A stretch of DNA of 64,000 nt, taken from the NCBI GenBank assembly GCA_963693305.1, contig OY855908.1, forward strand, positions 4,764,501 to 4,828,500, written 5' to 3'. Positions 10,259 through 23,500 of this stretch are shown piece after piece. A program made the translations under genes and the position numbers. Positions within the stretch are counted from its first letter, which is position 1. Every line of letters begins with the position of its first letter. The stretch is from Meandrina meandrites (lineage: Eukaryota; Cnidaria; Anthozoa; Scleractinia; Meandrinidae). The notes below the pieces were generated by a model. That model saw only the letters and a program-made list of their open reading frames with translations. It had not been told where the DNA came from and did no database searches.

Positions 10259-11537
10259 GTCATACACCTTATTCATAAATGGCGGAACGCGCGGAAGAGT
10301 TTGGGTCGAGTACATGAAAGTGAGGCGAGAGGGGCTTCTGATTCAAATGAAAACAAAGCAGAGTATGGAAATGCAAGAAGAATCTCTTGTAATTCTTGAA
10401 ATATCTCGTCAGTTAGGCAGTGATTCTTGCCTGTTGATGACTTCTACTGAAATTCCTGCTTTTACAACCGCAGATATGGTCGTATGGTTTTCGAAGTGTG
10501 CAGTTTTAATTCACGCTACTTTAGTTTCTTTTTAATAGAAGACCCTGGAAGCCGAGTATAGAAACAGGAATAAGAAAGGATTATAGCGCTTTAATTAAAC
10601 AAATTGACACGTCTCTTGATACGGTAAGTAAAGAACGGCAATTATATGACACGAGGTTTCCTGAGTATTTCGCCTCCAAAAGCGTAAATGTTATTCACAA
10701 CGACTGATCATTCAGTAGAGACTTAACTTGTTATAAATCCTTCAATTATAGAATAGGTAAAGCCTGGGAAAGCAGAAATAAGGTAGAAAGAGCGGCCTTT
10801 AAAGTAAATAAACTTTAAGATTCTCTGAAATATAATCACTATATATTATTCAAAAAAGCTCAAAGTATCATACGCTAGTCGCTTCTAAACTGTGGCAGAA
10901 CATAATGTGCCACTACACAAACGGGCTAATATAAATTTCTGTTAAGTCTATACATAAATTTAATGCTACAAGCAACGGTTTCAAATGTATGTGCCATTTT
11001 ATATTCACCAGTCGGATCAGTTAATAGAGAAAAAATCAGAGAAAAGATTTGGGATCAAGGAAGTGTTAAAACTTTTATTACTAAATCGCGTTCTTTACTT
11101 ACCGTTTCAAGGGACGTGTCAATTTTTTTAAAAGCTCTTCATTCCTTTCTAAATCCTGTTTCTATACTCAGCTTCCAGGGTCTTCAATTGAAAAGAAACT
11201 AGAGTAGTGGCGATTAAAACTGTACACGAGTATAAAGCAGTGAAGAGACTGAGATAATCGATGCGGTTTTTTGACGACATTTTCCGACTTTTTGGTGTTG
11301 ACTTCGAAACCATACGACCATATCTGCGGTTGTAAAACCAGGGATTTCAACAGCAGTCATCAACAGGCAAGAGTCACTGCCTAACTGACGAGATATTTCA
11401 AGAATTACAAGAGATACTACTCGCATTTCCTTACTCTGCTTTGTTTTCATTTGAATCGGAAGCCCCTTTCGCCTCGCTTTCATGTACTCGACCCAAACTC
11501 TTCCGCGCGCTCCGCCATTTATGAATAAGGTGTATAC
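10259..11537. repeat. Long inverted repeat (arms 10259-10642 and 11088-11537)
   Basis: Both arms share about 380 matching bases, starting from ACACCTTATTCATAAATGGC at the outer edge and ending near GGTAAGTAAAGAACG at the inner edge. The left arm lacks about 75 bases present in the right arm after TTCGAAG. The spacer of about 445 bases is AT-rich. Each arm has an open frame of about 80 codons read inward (FINGG-RGRVWVEYMK...). The two versions differ by about ten amino-acid changes against two silent ones, which argues against a maintained protein. I do not recognise the sequence. Confidence 0.8.
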
Positions 11538-11539
11538 AC

Positions 11540-13403
11540 GCAAGAAAATTGAAAGTTTTTTGCTGCTAACTGCAAATGTAATGTTTACTTGAATATATTA
11601 TAATTCTGTCTCCACATATTCCTTCAGTGGCCGTTTTGGTTTTGTTTTCTATTCATTTTTTCGCTTGGGAATTGAGTTTTGCGTAAACATGACATCGAAT
11701 GACAATTTGCATGCAAGACTGAAACCTGTGCCGTCATTGCTTGATTGGGTTGATTACTGAAAAGCGTCTACAGAATCTTAGCAGTTTTGATTTTGGGATT
11801 CTATTTATGAGAAGTTCTTGAAATGCAACTATCCCTTTTGTGTTTGGAAACATTTTAACCATCGCGTGTTGCAATAAAAAACGATCCAAACCTCATTTAT
11901 TGCCCACATTTTGGGACATTTTTAACGTTGCAAAAATTACAAGATTTGTCAAGAGTTATCAATCTGTCAAACCCGTGTCATTTAATATGAACACCAGAGA
12001 AAGAGCACTTTCTTCTCGTATTACCTAAACTACGATTTACCATATTTTGGTCATTTCAAATTTATAAAGTTCTTTCGAAAACCATTCGGTATCCGTTCTT
12101 ACGTACAACATGAATATTTCGCTCGTTGGCACTTACCGATAGGTACAACTAGTACATAGTAATAAAACCAGCTTATACAATTTGTATTATTTACTTCAGA
12201 GCCTGAGGGCTAAATCTAACCAACAGCTAGGCGTTCTTGTTAGTCTCTCAGTGATAAGACAAGAAAGAACATGTACAGAAAATGTATTTTTGAAGTAAAA
12301 TAAAAAAAAATGAACTACAAAATGAAATATTTTACTAATGAAAAGTTTTCGATTTAACACCAAGCTACGTGCCGGGAGGTTTGAATGTCTTTTCAGAATC
12401 GAACTTTCTATAAAAACGCGTTTTAGTGACCATTGTTTCATCCACCAAAAGGAGACGAGTTTGCGGTGTAACCGAGCTGCTCAGTGGTTTCCGTGTCGTC
12501 TTTTCTCGGCGTGTGAAACAAGAGTGGAAAAAGAAAATGAATAATCTCCAGACAAACACCCAATATAGCTTATACAGCGGCTCCTCTTTGGGACAATATT
12601 CCCACTGGACCTCTGATTCTTCAACTTGTCCAAAAAAATGAAGCTTCATTTACTGCCTGAACAAAATTCTCAAAGCCTATCTTAGTTACTTAGAAATATA
12701 TACTACTTAGACTTCTATCTAATTTTATAAATTTTATACCGTAATACTCCACCTTTTTGTTTGGTTCTGATCTCTTTGTACTTTACAGGCATAAAAAAAC
12801 CGGAGACTGACTCGAAAACCACTTAGTTGCTTCAGTCTCTAGACACAAATAGTTGAATAATATGTAAGGTCTTTTTTCGGTTTCTTTTGAGAATTCATGC
12901 AATGCAAAGAAGCAAATATAGTTATTATATTGTATTGTATCTACAAGCACTCCATCGTTTTCAGTCTTAGTCCGTCATGCGTGAAGCAGAAAAGAGCGCG
13001 TGCAAAAATAGCCGTGGGAAATCTGGGGGCGGGATTCAAAGTACTAAACGTCTGGATTTTCGAAGTGGGCAGGAAATTTGACGTCTAAATTTCCATTGAA
13101 TAAAATCTTATCTCGTCTAGGAAATGTCAAGTGCCACTTGTTAATGCTCACGTCGAGTAGCGAAATATTTTGGAATTTGCAACTCTTAATAAGGGTAAAA
13201 AATAAACATGAGAAATGCCTCACAAATTAGCTTTTGGTGCCTTTCGAGGGACCTTTTTAAAAAAATTCAGAAAAGCTTCCCGTCAATTTTAAACAGGGGT
13301 CCTCCTCGCGAATGCAGAATGTCGGAATCGTAACGCGGGGAGAAGAATTGAACTTAATATTAACAGAAACGAGTTTATACAACAATCAACCAGTGTAACT
13401 AAC
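11540..13403. other. Non-coding, nothing recognised
   Basis: AT-rich sequence. Open frames of 60-95 codons (for example 12365-12649) overlap on both strands and resemble no family. Confidence 0.5.
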
Positions 13404-13505
13404 AATTACATTATTCGCTCTCGATTTCTATGAGGTGATAGTTGAAGAGACCGAAGGCCGAATCAACTATCACTTCATAGAAATCGAGAGTGAATAATCT
13501 AATTG
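13404..13505. repeat. Near-perfect hairpin MITE
   Basis: The arm ATTATTCGCTCTCGATTTCT... (13410-13447) is matched inverted by TCAACTATCACTTCATAGAA...TGAATAAT (to 13498). The pairing extends a few bases outward on both sides. The loop reads AGAGACCGAAGGCCGAA. This compact hairpin has no coding content. Confidence 0.85.
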
Positions 13506-14514
13506 CTTTAGTAAAAATAATCTATATTGCGAACTAGATCAAACTTCATGCCTTAAGGAAATCGCGCGCGTGGATTAAATTGTCATCAAAAACTTTCAGT
13601 TGTGTACGCACGTTTTTCAGTTCATTCAGTAATTTTAACGTTTTAATCTGGTGTAACGGTGAATTTCCATTTTTTAAACTCTACTCCGGAATTGAATTAT
13701 ATCCAATAATATTTCTAAACTTCGGAGAAACGAGGAAATGTCGCCATTCTGTAGACGACCTTCAGCAAATGTACACTAATGGCTGATAGCATGCCATAGC
13801 TCAACCAATCAGATTGCAGCATTTGCATAAGTATGCTAGTAGAATTCTACTAATTAGTTATATACAACTCGTTCCGAGTTTGTTTCGCAAGCTATGATCA
13901 TTCCGTCGTTTCTCGCTGCTATGTCAACAAAACGCTCGGCACTCCATTTATTTTCGGGCTCATGGAAACAATAGGGGCTAAGTGAGGGAATGGGAGGGGA
14001 GGTGGTGGTGCTTATGTTACTGAGGTGTTTTAGAGTTCGCTGTTTAACCTTTGTAGAGTTTAACTGTAGAGTAAACAGTATAGATTGGAGAGAGAAGATT
14101 AGTTCAACTATTGTCAAAAAGGTGGTGCCAATACTTTCAAATGTCTGAAACACGAAACTAAATTCAACTGTTTCGGGTTGTTCATTGTTTAGTTTTCGAT
14201 TACAATTGATGTATTTTGTTTGTTAGCTTTTCCGTTCGCTTTTTGTCTCCTATATAGGAAAGAAACCGAGTTCTTCTATCGGCTTTATGTACCCAGTCTA
14301 GTGGAAGAACTTCGGTGATCAACCTCCTATTAAAGTGGTTTATTGAAGAAATGCGTGGGAAATAACTGGTTTTGCAATGACTATAATATACCACTTTTTT
14401 ATATTGAGCGTCATTCACCCAACAACACGTACGACAAGAATTATAATTTAAAATTCCAGCCCTCCGATGCGAAAAGAAGCGATAAACATTTAAACTAGCG
14501 CACCACCTCTTAAA
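13506..14514. other. Non-coding, nothing recognised
   Basis: No exon with a family match. A minus-strand 99-codon frame at 13854-14153 has no recognisable domain. Confidence 0.45.
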
Positions 14515-14690
14515 ATAGCCGATAAAATATCACAGTTGTTGTCTAATCCCAAAAATGCGACCCTGAAAAGTAGCGATAACAATTTCACGGTTGTTAGCTA
14601 ATCCCCAAAATGGAGACCCTCCATTTTGGGGAAAGGAGCGATACAATTTCACGGTTATTAGCAAATATCGAAAGAAGCGACCGTGCGAAA
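14515..14690. repeat. Degenerate tandem repeat, about 55-65-base unit
   Basis: Three diverged units begin CGATAAAATATCACAG, CGATAACAATTTCACGG and CGATACAATTTCACGG, each continuing into TTGTTAGCTAATCCCCAAAA-like sequence. The middle unit holds a CCCCAAAATGGAG / CTCCATTTTGGGG hairpin. Confidence 0.6.
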
Positions 14691-17600
14691 ATAACAACCT
14701 CAAACGTTGAATTGTTTTGAGAAACAATACAGATATAACACATCTGTACATACCAAAATGTAGGGCGGTAGGCAGGATTTTGCTTGGTAGGTGCGAGCGC
14801 CGAAAGCATGAGCGTCTAGGGGGGATCCGGGGGTATATTTCCCCGGGAAGTTTTGAAAAAGCAAGTTGTTGAAGACCACTTTTCCCGCATTCTGACAGTC
14901 ATTTTAACCCTCTCTTTCAGATTAAGCGGACCATTGCGTCGCGTGAGGGGGAGCGGACGCACCCATCTCAACCCCCCCCCCCCCCGCCTATGGCTTTCTA
15001 AAGGATCTTATATTTGTTCGAGAAGACCCTTCTCCCAAAGTTAATATATTGCCTTAGGTTTGCGTAAAGCAGTTTCTTTTCAACATTATTTGAAAGCATT
15101 TTTATTTTGTTAGATGAGTGTAGGTCGGCAGAGATATGGTACACTTCAGCTACCCGAAAGAAGCGAGTTCCCGAAAATTGCGACCATAGAAAAAGGCGGC
15201 TAAACCAGAAGATAACGACAGGTCGATGGCATGTGAATAATTTTCTTATTACTGACATTGTATACTGCAGAATATTTAATTTTTATCATTGTTTATAGCA
15301 GAGCTTTCATCAATTATTTTCTTTTTCGAGTTTTTACTTCACTCCATTATTTTCCTATTCCATTTTAATTTCATTTACACGTACACGAGACCCAACAAGC
15401 TTACAACTTAAAAAATTATCGTGTTTAATTAAACAACGGTTGCTTATATATTCATTAAAGATATGCTCGTTATAATTTGGAGCAAAAATATAAAAGGTTT
15501 TTAAATGTTTCACATTGAAAGAGGTTGAGTGGCCTGTCAAACGTTTCTCACTCCTGCAAGTCCCAAGATTTGTTCCTCGAAATAGACGGCCACGCTTAAT
15601 TCAGTATGTGGTCGCACAATCATCTTCCAGCCGATCTGTTACCATCATAGCATCGTTGACTACGGTGAAATCGACAACTTGGAATCGACAATGTGAAAGT
15701 GACAACATGGAATCCAGAACTTGGAAGCGAAAACGTGGATGCGACATCTTATATAAACGACAGTCAAAAACGACAACTCGTAAAAATTGGCGCTTTGAAT
15801 TGCCATGATGAAATCTGAAGTTATTTATAAAAAATTCTTAAAAGAGTCTTGCAAAATTATTTAAAAAAATGGTGAAATTTAATAATCGCAAAGAAACGCC
15901 CACGTTTTTTTTTTGCCGCGTCGTTATTTACTGCGTCATGCTGAAAATTTACTGAACTAACGTAGTTTTTTAAAAGCTACTGGCGAATATAAAACAGTAT
16001 ATGCATGTGTATGCATTCCATAACGCGAATAAAAGTTGATTGCAAAACTCTGTAAGACATTACGTCCAAGTCTGCCAGCTTAATTAGTTTTTCCCAGTTG
16101 GTTATGAATTTTCAATTTTTCAGAGATGTTCTTTTTAATAATTAGAAGAAAAGAAAACAGAATTCACAGAAGGTATACTTTTGCTGTTTGTCGTAGTGTA
16201 GGACGTGATGCTTTATAAATCTGTTTTTAAAAGGTTGCTTTTCTTCGGAATAGAGCAAATTATACGGTGATCAGTCGCACAACACGAGGTGTCTAAAATT
16301 TGAGAGCAATATCAGAGGGGGATATCATTAACCGAGACATGAATTTAGTTCACTTATTAGTACTGATGCAAACATGCTCAATATGCCTGGTCGGATAACA
16401 GGTGCCACAAATTCAGCGTCCAAATGATTATATTCATCATTTACAACTACATGGAATGTTCTAGTGCTTCTTGCGCGATTTTAAACGGAAACGATTTGTA
16501 ACGTGTTTACCCGGTTTTGCATAATATCACACCTGCACAGAAACTCGTTTTATTGTTGTTGTTATTAACTTCATTCACTTGTTTTAACTGGTTTGAGTTT
16601 TGCTGGTATAGAAGGAAGAGCAATAATTTCCACACAAAGTTCCGTAAATTGATAAAATAGAAATAGCCGTTAACAGGGAAAATATTCTCTCCCTGTCATG
16701 TGAAGGCTAGCGTGTGAGCTCACTTGAAACATGTGGTTCCTCCGGAAGTCTGTAGTATCAACCCGGAACTCCACTTAACTTCCTTTCATATTGACTGCAG
16801 TAAGCCACATCCGGTAGTTGGCATATATTGCATCAAAAGGTAACGTTTTTGTCTTTACTAAGTCATGTGTTATTCACGACTGGGAAATATAGCTTAACTT
16901 CCCCTTTTCTTTCCCTTTCAGACACCATTTTTTATCCTTTCGCCTTCCAGAGAGCAAATAGCGAAGATTGAGGTAGCTCTATAATCTACATTTCTATTAT
17001 GCAAAAAAAGGTTTATTTCTTACGTGACATCATTAAGTTGCTTGTTTTTGCAAAAAGTCAGGCCATGTTTTAAAACAATAAATGTAATTTAACTGGCCTG
17101 AGATAAAATTCGGCCTTCCGGAGGTGAATAACCTGGTTATTCTTTAAGCGGAACGTAAACTACTATTTTTAGACAGCTTCTTCCAATTTTCAAATTAGCA
17201 TGTAAATTGCATTGTCACTAGTCGCGTGCTAAACTTACGTACAGGAAATCTTTAATAATCGAAGTGATTAACGAATTTGATAAAGAAAATATCCTACAAA
17301 CTACCAATTTCTGTTTTATGTTTCTTTATTTCGCTTTACTCGTGTTGAAAACTTGACTTAACTTGACTCGACGAAAGTTAACTTTGTTTCATTCAAGTTC
17401 GATACACTAACCACGCATCCGAAACATATCTTTAAATGCACGCTTGACTTGGCCGTTTCCGGACATGAATAATTTTCTGTTCGAGTAAACTCAGTTAAGT
17501 CAAATTAAATCATGAAATTTCTCCTGGTAAAATAGGGATGGGTTAAAAGCGGTTACCTCCCACCTTTAAATAGTTTACGAGTTAGAACATAAACGCAAAA

Positions 17601-17750
17601 ATGGCGTGCTATTTTGTATACAGTATTGTAATATTCAGCTATAAAAGGGTTTGCAGCTGCCTGCAATGCAAGCCTTTGGAGCTACAAGCAAACAGTCACA
17701 TTACAGAGAACAACTTCTCAATTGAACTCTACAGACTATTTTCTTCCAGG
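14691..17750. other. Intergenic region upstream of FGF-A
   Basis: No exon was recognised. It includes a C-run at about 14971-14983 and a loose 15-17-base periodic stretch at about 15664-15750 (GAAATCGACAACTTGGAATC-like). The in-frame ATG at 17601 upstream of FGF-A is a possible alternative start. Confidence 0.45.
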
Positions 17751-19830
17751 ATGCTCAAAATAACCATGGTAAGTTCTATTTGTGCAGAATTGCTGCAGAC
17801 TTGACGATTTAAGCTGCTAAAACTTTGCTACAGTTTCTTTTTTATAATCGCTCCTCGAAGTCACTCCACCTGCAGGAACGCAAACGTTTTTACATATATA
17901 GTTAATGTTACAACAAACTTTCGCATTTACTTTAGTAATATAAGATCTCTAATTCATTATTCAGGTATTTTTGACACTTTGCAATCAAATTTACTGGTTT
18001 ATCAAAGGATACTCGGTGAAAAATAATTATTAATTTTTTCTCTGACTACAAAAACTTAGATTAAATTTGAAAAAATTTAATTCCAGCCGTAACTATTTCG
18101 AACTGAAGTTCATGGTGACTCTATAGCAGTCGCAAAAGTATTTTCCTCACACTAATGACCTAAACCGCTTTTTTTTCTTTCTACAGAACGCAATTCTTCT
18201 AGTAATCTTCGCTCTGGGCGTGTGTCGTTCAGCGGTTCTAAAATCGACAAAACATTCACCAGCATCAATTGATCCCATTGTAGCCTGGAGGCTGGCAGAT
18301 CTTTTCTCGTCACGTCAGCGTCGATCTCTTTTTACAGTCAACCCACAAATAAGCACCATCGCGGCTGGCAAACCTTCTTTTGAAATGAATGTTCGTTTGT
18401 TTGGGAAGACGCAAAGATTTCTTCAAATTGCTGGTGATGGGACAGTTAATGGAACTACACTCTGTACAAGTAAATATGGTAAGAATTTTATTATTCTTCT
18501 TGCTTACTGAAGGAGTACCACGGATTGCGATTGTACGAAAAGCGCCTAGAGCCCCAAAAGGAAGATTTACGTGATTCGTTGAAAGGATATCAAATTGCAG
18601 ATAGGTTTTAGCGTTTGTTCCAAGACACAAGGGTTGAGTTTGAAGAAATGTTTGCACGATTTTTTCAAATTAAGATCAAAATCTCGTGCATGTTTAACTT
18701 GGGATAAAACCTCTTTGATAACTTCTGTTTACTAACTAGTAACCTTTTTTTAGCAAAACATAGATTGGTTAATACATCTCGCTTTCGGCTTTTGACTTTT
18801 GGAGCCATGCTGACCGACTTCTTGTTTTTAGGCTCTAAGGCTCTACCGTGCCGAACTTAATTGTAATAGGTTCGACTGTAGCACGGCACAAACACGACTC
18901 TGATCCAGACGTCGTGCCAAATTCAGGACTTACTTGAACTCACGTAACAATTAGTCAGCGTTGATCAAACAAAAATGGCGCCGTAACTACCCCCGTCAAA
19001 ATACATTTAATATAATTTATGAATTTTGTTTGGCACGGCAGAAGCGCGACGTTTGAATCACTGCCGTGCCAGAGTCGTGTAGCACGGCAGAGCGTGTCGA
19101 ACTTAATTGCTTTGCCGAACTTAATTTTAAGTTTGATTCAGACGCTGTACTTCTGCCGTGCTTTTGTCAAACTTAATTCCTGAATTTAGTTCGGCACGGC
19201 AGAAGCACGACGTCTGAACTGGGCCTAAGTTGCCCATCTCCTTTAATTTAGTTTAACGTGGCCAGCGAAGGCTGTCGGTATACAAGATAAGATTGTCATT
19301 TCTTTCTGCCAGAGCTCACAGACTGGCTTCTTAATTGTCAATAGATTTAAACTGTTTACAGAAAACGTGGCTGTTAGTGTATGTTATCTTACTGTATTTT
19401 CTTACTTCTTTAGCCAAACTTGAGCTGCAATCAATGGGAGGTGGTCTCCAGCGTATTAAAGGAACTGAAACTGGTCTTTATGTTGCCATGAACAGCGAAG
19501 GAAACTTGTATTCTTCGGTAAGTTACGAATTTCTACTCACTGAAAAAACATCTTAACAGTCGTCATCACTATACAGTATTCGTTTCTGCCTTTCTTAATT
19601 ATTGTCTTTTTTTGTATTTTTCACAGAATTCAACCAATGATGAAACAATTTTCAGGCAGACAATGCAAAGCACTTCATATCACACATTTGCCTCAGCGAA
19701 GTTCTACAGAAAAACACTATATGACACATTTATATCACTTGGAAAAAACGGCAAAGCGCGAAATGGCAAATTCACCACGAGTGCTCAAAATAAGGTCAAA
19801 TTTTTAATCCTCACAGCAGATAGCTGTTAG
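17751..19830 (+). CDS. Fibroblast growth factor A (secreted, 205 aa, four coding exons)
   Basis: Coding exons are 17751-17768, 18187-18478, 19414-19517 and 19627-19830, with phases 0, 1, 0 and canonical GT/AG borders. The first exon encodes only MLKITM. Joined to NAILLVIFALGVCRS it makes a signal peptide, which is why I chose the ATG at 17751 rather than the in-frame ATG at 17601. The beta-trefoil FGF core follows: VRLFGKTQRFLQIAGDGTVNGT, then LELQSMGGGLQRIKG, GLYVAMNSEGNLYSS, STNDETIFRQ and ISLGKNGKARNG. FGFs bind receptor tyrosine kinases with heparan sulphate. NGT in the core is an N-glycosylation sequon. The 104-nt third exon equals the classic FGF core middle exon. Of the three paralogs here it is the most canonical. 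Its assignment to a vertebrate FGF subfamily is not clear by eye. Confidence 0.9.
18846..19222. repeat. GGCACGGCAGAAG-type repeat cluster in FGF-A intron 2
   Basis: Direct and inverted copies of GCACGGCAGAAGC-CGACGT and GTGCCGAACTTAATT recur at least six times in about 380 bases. The outer copies (CTACCGTGCCGAACTTAATT and TTCGGCACGGCAGAAGC) are inverted relative to each other, which suggests a foldback element. Confidence 0.6.
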
Positions 19831-19905
19831 CAAGAATACATTGCCTACTGCACGACGTAATATAATTTGATATTTTAAAATCATACTCTAAAGAGTGAGA
19901 ATTGT

Positions 19906-19911
19906 AATAAA
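19906..19911 (+). promoter_or_regulatory. Likely poly(A) signal of FGF-A
   Basis: AATAAA lies 76 bases after the FGF-A stop codon. Confidence 0.5.
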
Positions 19912-20212
19912 TTAGGCCATCTTTTTCATTTTATTCCCATCAAATGGGAATCAAAAATAGTTTTAATCTTAGGACATTTTTGTAACCTCATATTCAAATA
20001 TATTCGTGTGTTAAATGCTTGTAAAATTCATTAATTTTATGCTTTTTATCTCAGAAGTGAGGTTTCCATTTCAAAGAGCATTATTGTTTGTGCAGTCTGA
20101 AATATTGCAGTTAATACAGCCATTTCTAAAATGGTCATTGGTTTACTTTATAACTAAAGTATCGGTTTTAATTCCTTATATTTAAGGATATTTATTTTTT
20201 CAACGCCATCAG

Positions 20213-20520
20213 TGTATATTTAACAATTATTCACCGAAGTGGAGGTGAATAGTGGTGGATATTTACCGAGCCGCGAAGCGGCGAGGTAAATATCCACCAC
20301 TTTCACCCACACTGAGGTGAATAATTGTTTTAGTATATACCACACAAGTTGAATAACTAACGGACCAAAACATTACTTTCGGTACACAGTGCGACGCGCG
20401 AAGCCATTTTGTTTCTATTCCGCTGCTCGGAGGTGAATAGCACTTTGCTAATCACCTCCGAGTTAACCAATCAGCGCGCGCGGAAAGCACTATTCACTTG
20501 TGTGGTATATACTAACAGTG
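20213..20520. repeat. Cnidarian-style MITE with strong internal hairpin
   Basis: GTGGTGGATATTTACC (20253 onward) pairs with GGTAAATATCCACCAC (to 20300) across a GC-rich GAGCCGCGAAGCGGCGA centre. An outer pair (CAATTATTCACC and GGTGAATAATTG) encloses it. The right half, to 20520, repeats TGTGGTATATACTAA. A diverged piece of the same family lies at 51764-51810. Confidence 0.75.
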
Positions 20521-23500
20521 TTTATTTGAAATACTGGAATGTTAAGTTTGGCAGTGTGTGTACAAATGTAAACTAAGTAGTTAGCGTGTGTACATTAATA
20601 TGTAAAGTGATGCTTGCGTACAAGAAATAAAAGCTATTGATAAAACTGAAAGATGTGGTCAGCTGTGCGAAATTATCCCGACTACTTATATACTCTTTTT
20701 CACAAGAACCTTTTTTATAAGAACGTCGAGGCTGATATTTACCAAAATTTTAAGAACATGCTAAGAACATACCCCAGGCTGAGAGCCAGAGAATATCTTT
20801 ATTTTGCCCATTTGTTTTAATTTCTTGTTAGATGAGCAGTAGATAAATGCAAAACTGGTCTAACAGAACAATTAACTCAATGCCTAGAATTATGAAATGC
20901 CTTAACATTAAAAATAGTGCTTTCTTATTGCATGATACACCGTGTAGAACATCTCGGTTTGTTGTCCATATTTGTAATATGGAACTTAAGAACGTCATTT
21001 TCAGCCACAAATCCTAACAAAAATAAGGACACTCAGCCTCAGCCCCAAAATGAGACGTTCTTATGAAAAAAGTGTATTCTCTAACTTCTTAGAGCCAAAT
21101 ACTAATAAAATAATTTTGATTTTAAGATGCTTTGGTTATTGTTCATCGTGGTGTGAGATAGGAAAGATGAACGCTTATTCGTTTGTCTCACGATGGAGTC
21201 ATTTTGAGATATGGATTGTGACGTTTCGACTTCAATACTGCTACAATCTAGGACACAATTCTTGGGGCACTTTCTAGTTTTTACTCTTGAAGCAGGTAAA
21301 AAAAAATAGCAATTACTTCCCCCCCCCCCCCCCCCCCCACTGCCCCGTTACAATGTTATGTGCCTTGAGAAAACAGTGCCTCCCGTTGTCCTCTATTTTA
21401 AAACATAGCTTTTGGGGGAAAGATGTTCTCCATTTCTGTGAATTCGTAACGAAATGTCACGTTAATGTTTTTGCAGTGAGTTTCCCAAGGAATTATGTCT
21501 TCGGATTGTAGTCTTCATTATGCCTGATGAAGACTAGCAGTATTGCAGTCAAAGCATTGCGACCAGCACCTCAAAGTGATTCCATCATGCGACAAATTAA
21601 ATGAACAAACGCTCATCTTTCCTTAATTTGATTTATCATGGGAACCCTGCACATTTCATTTTTTTTTCGGACTTTTGTCTGTGTGTGCACATACAGCTAT
21701 TTCATGTTCAGAAGACAAAAATATCCTATCGATAATTTGTTCTTTTTTATTTCTTTTTCTTTTTTTCATTTCCGCTTTTATTGATAGTTTCGTCAAAACT
21801 ATAATAAAAGTTTACATTATCGCGCCCCCGAAGATCCAAAAATAATTGTTATACACAGCACCACGTGGTTAGCAAATAGCAAAACTGAAAAAAAAAACAT
21901 ATATAAATGATAATATATAACAGGAAAAAAAACATATATTTTAAAAATGAAATGATTTCTTTTTGGTATGATTAAGGTCTCCAGCCAGGATTGTTAATTA
22001 AATTGCAACTACTTAAAAACATGCCGAGATCCATGCAATTTTTGATATTTTGCATACCATTCTCTAATTCTGTCTAAGCCTTTAAAAGTTTATATAAGTA
22101 AATTTGATTACAGCGGATGCAAATCAGCACATTTCATGTTCAATTCGGCAATGTTTTGAAAAACATTAACTTAGCATCCGTCTCCAAAGCATTTTCGTTT
22201 CGCGGGGAGCCATACACATGTAAATTTGTGAACATTTTAAGTCAAACCACCAAATGTTGTTTACCCGATGATGGAATTTTCTTATTACACGGCCCTTTGG
22301 CAAAAGCAATCAAACCAACTCATAAACAAAGCGGCACTTCTATCCCAATTTTAGTAGAAGCCATCAGAAATTAATTTGTTTGGGGCAAATGTCAGGAAAA
22401 ATTTACGAGTGGAGTTGAGCCATTATCACCAGCCAGCGACTTTAGGCTTTGTTTGGGCGTTCCGCTTTCATTAAGGAAAACTTTGAGTCAAAACACTTTG
22501 AAAAATATCTCTAAACATTTGACATGTTTTTATTTCGCCATCTGTTCATTTCTTCACCTCCGAGGGTGGCAGCTTTGCAGTGAAATAAGAACTGAGTTGT
22601 TATTTTCCCTAGCGCAGAAAAAAAAACTTCCAATCGTATCGCCCTGAGAGTCCGTTCACTATAGCTTGTCTCGCAGCGCTGTTGAATGCGGGAAGCCTGC
22701 GGACTGCAGGAGCTGATATTAACTGTGAAGGTAAGCTGGGCCAAATTTGCACTGAACTTTTTGGAACCATTTCTCAGCTTTTTTTGTTTCGTCTTCTTTT
22801 ACTAAGAATACAACGCCGTGCAGATTAGCTAGCGTACTCCGTCGCCTTGAATTCATTCAGTAAATTCAGCCAGTATATGCAAGTGGTTTAATAGCTGTTC
22901 ATCGGTTCTGTGGTTTGTGTAGTGCCTTTTTGAGCTTAAATCGTCAAAAAGAACTTTTAAATTGCAAAGAGATTGTCAATGCTTACACAAGGAATTGAAG
23001 CAAACTAATTTTATAGGCCATTAGCCAAGGACAAGCTTAATGTATGTCTTTTTCGAAGTGCTACTGGAATATAAATGACAGTATTAAACATGAATGTGTT
23101 TGAGAAAGAATATGAAAAATAATGACCACTAAAAAACACAACGTGCCAAAATTTTAGCATTTTTGTAACACTGTTCGCCTTTTGCACACTTTTTGAAAGC
23201 CGATAAGGAAAGGAAATTGCACAGGGAAATCAATTCTAGTTTGCATTAGGTATAATTCTTTCTTAGTCTTCTTATGATTTAACTAACGAAAAAATTAATT
23301 TAGTTTAGAATTTCATTCGGCCTTTGAATCAACAAACCATCTTCAAAAATATCAGCTAGCAGTACATGAAACACTGCAATTGGTTAGGAAGAAAATGGAG
23401 AGTCTACTTTGAATTGATCCAATCTAATCTAATTCATAAAAATCCAACAGCTGTTATGGTTGACACTAAGATTAAATTCGCCTTTAATGCAAAGACGCAC

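Noticed and set aside
10257..10535. Small protein gene (and its twin at 11214-11543)
   Set aside because: The twin frames differ mostly by amino-acid-changing substitutions and lie in inverted-repeat arms; no family is recognised.
17601..17750. N-terminal extension of FGF-A from the ATG at 17601
   Set aside because: It would bury the signal peptide after 50 residues. The ATG at 17751 gives a standard signal peptide and matches the FGF-C exon plan.
22673..22730. Short exon with TCTCGCAG acceptor and GTAAGC donor
   Set aside because: No upstream frame (an in-frame stop precedes it) and no family match. It is kept only as a possible UTR exon.
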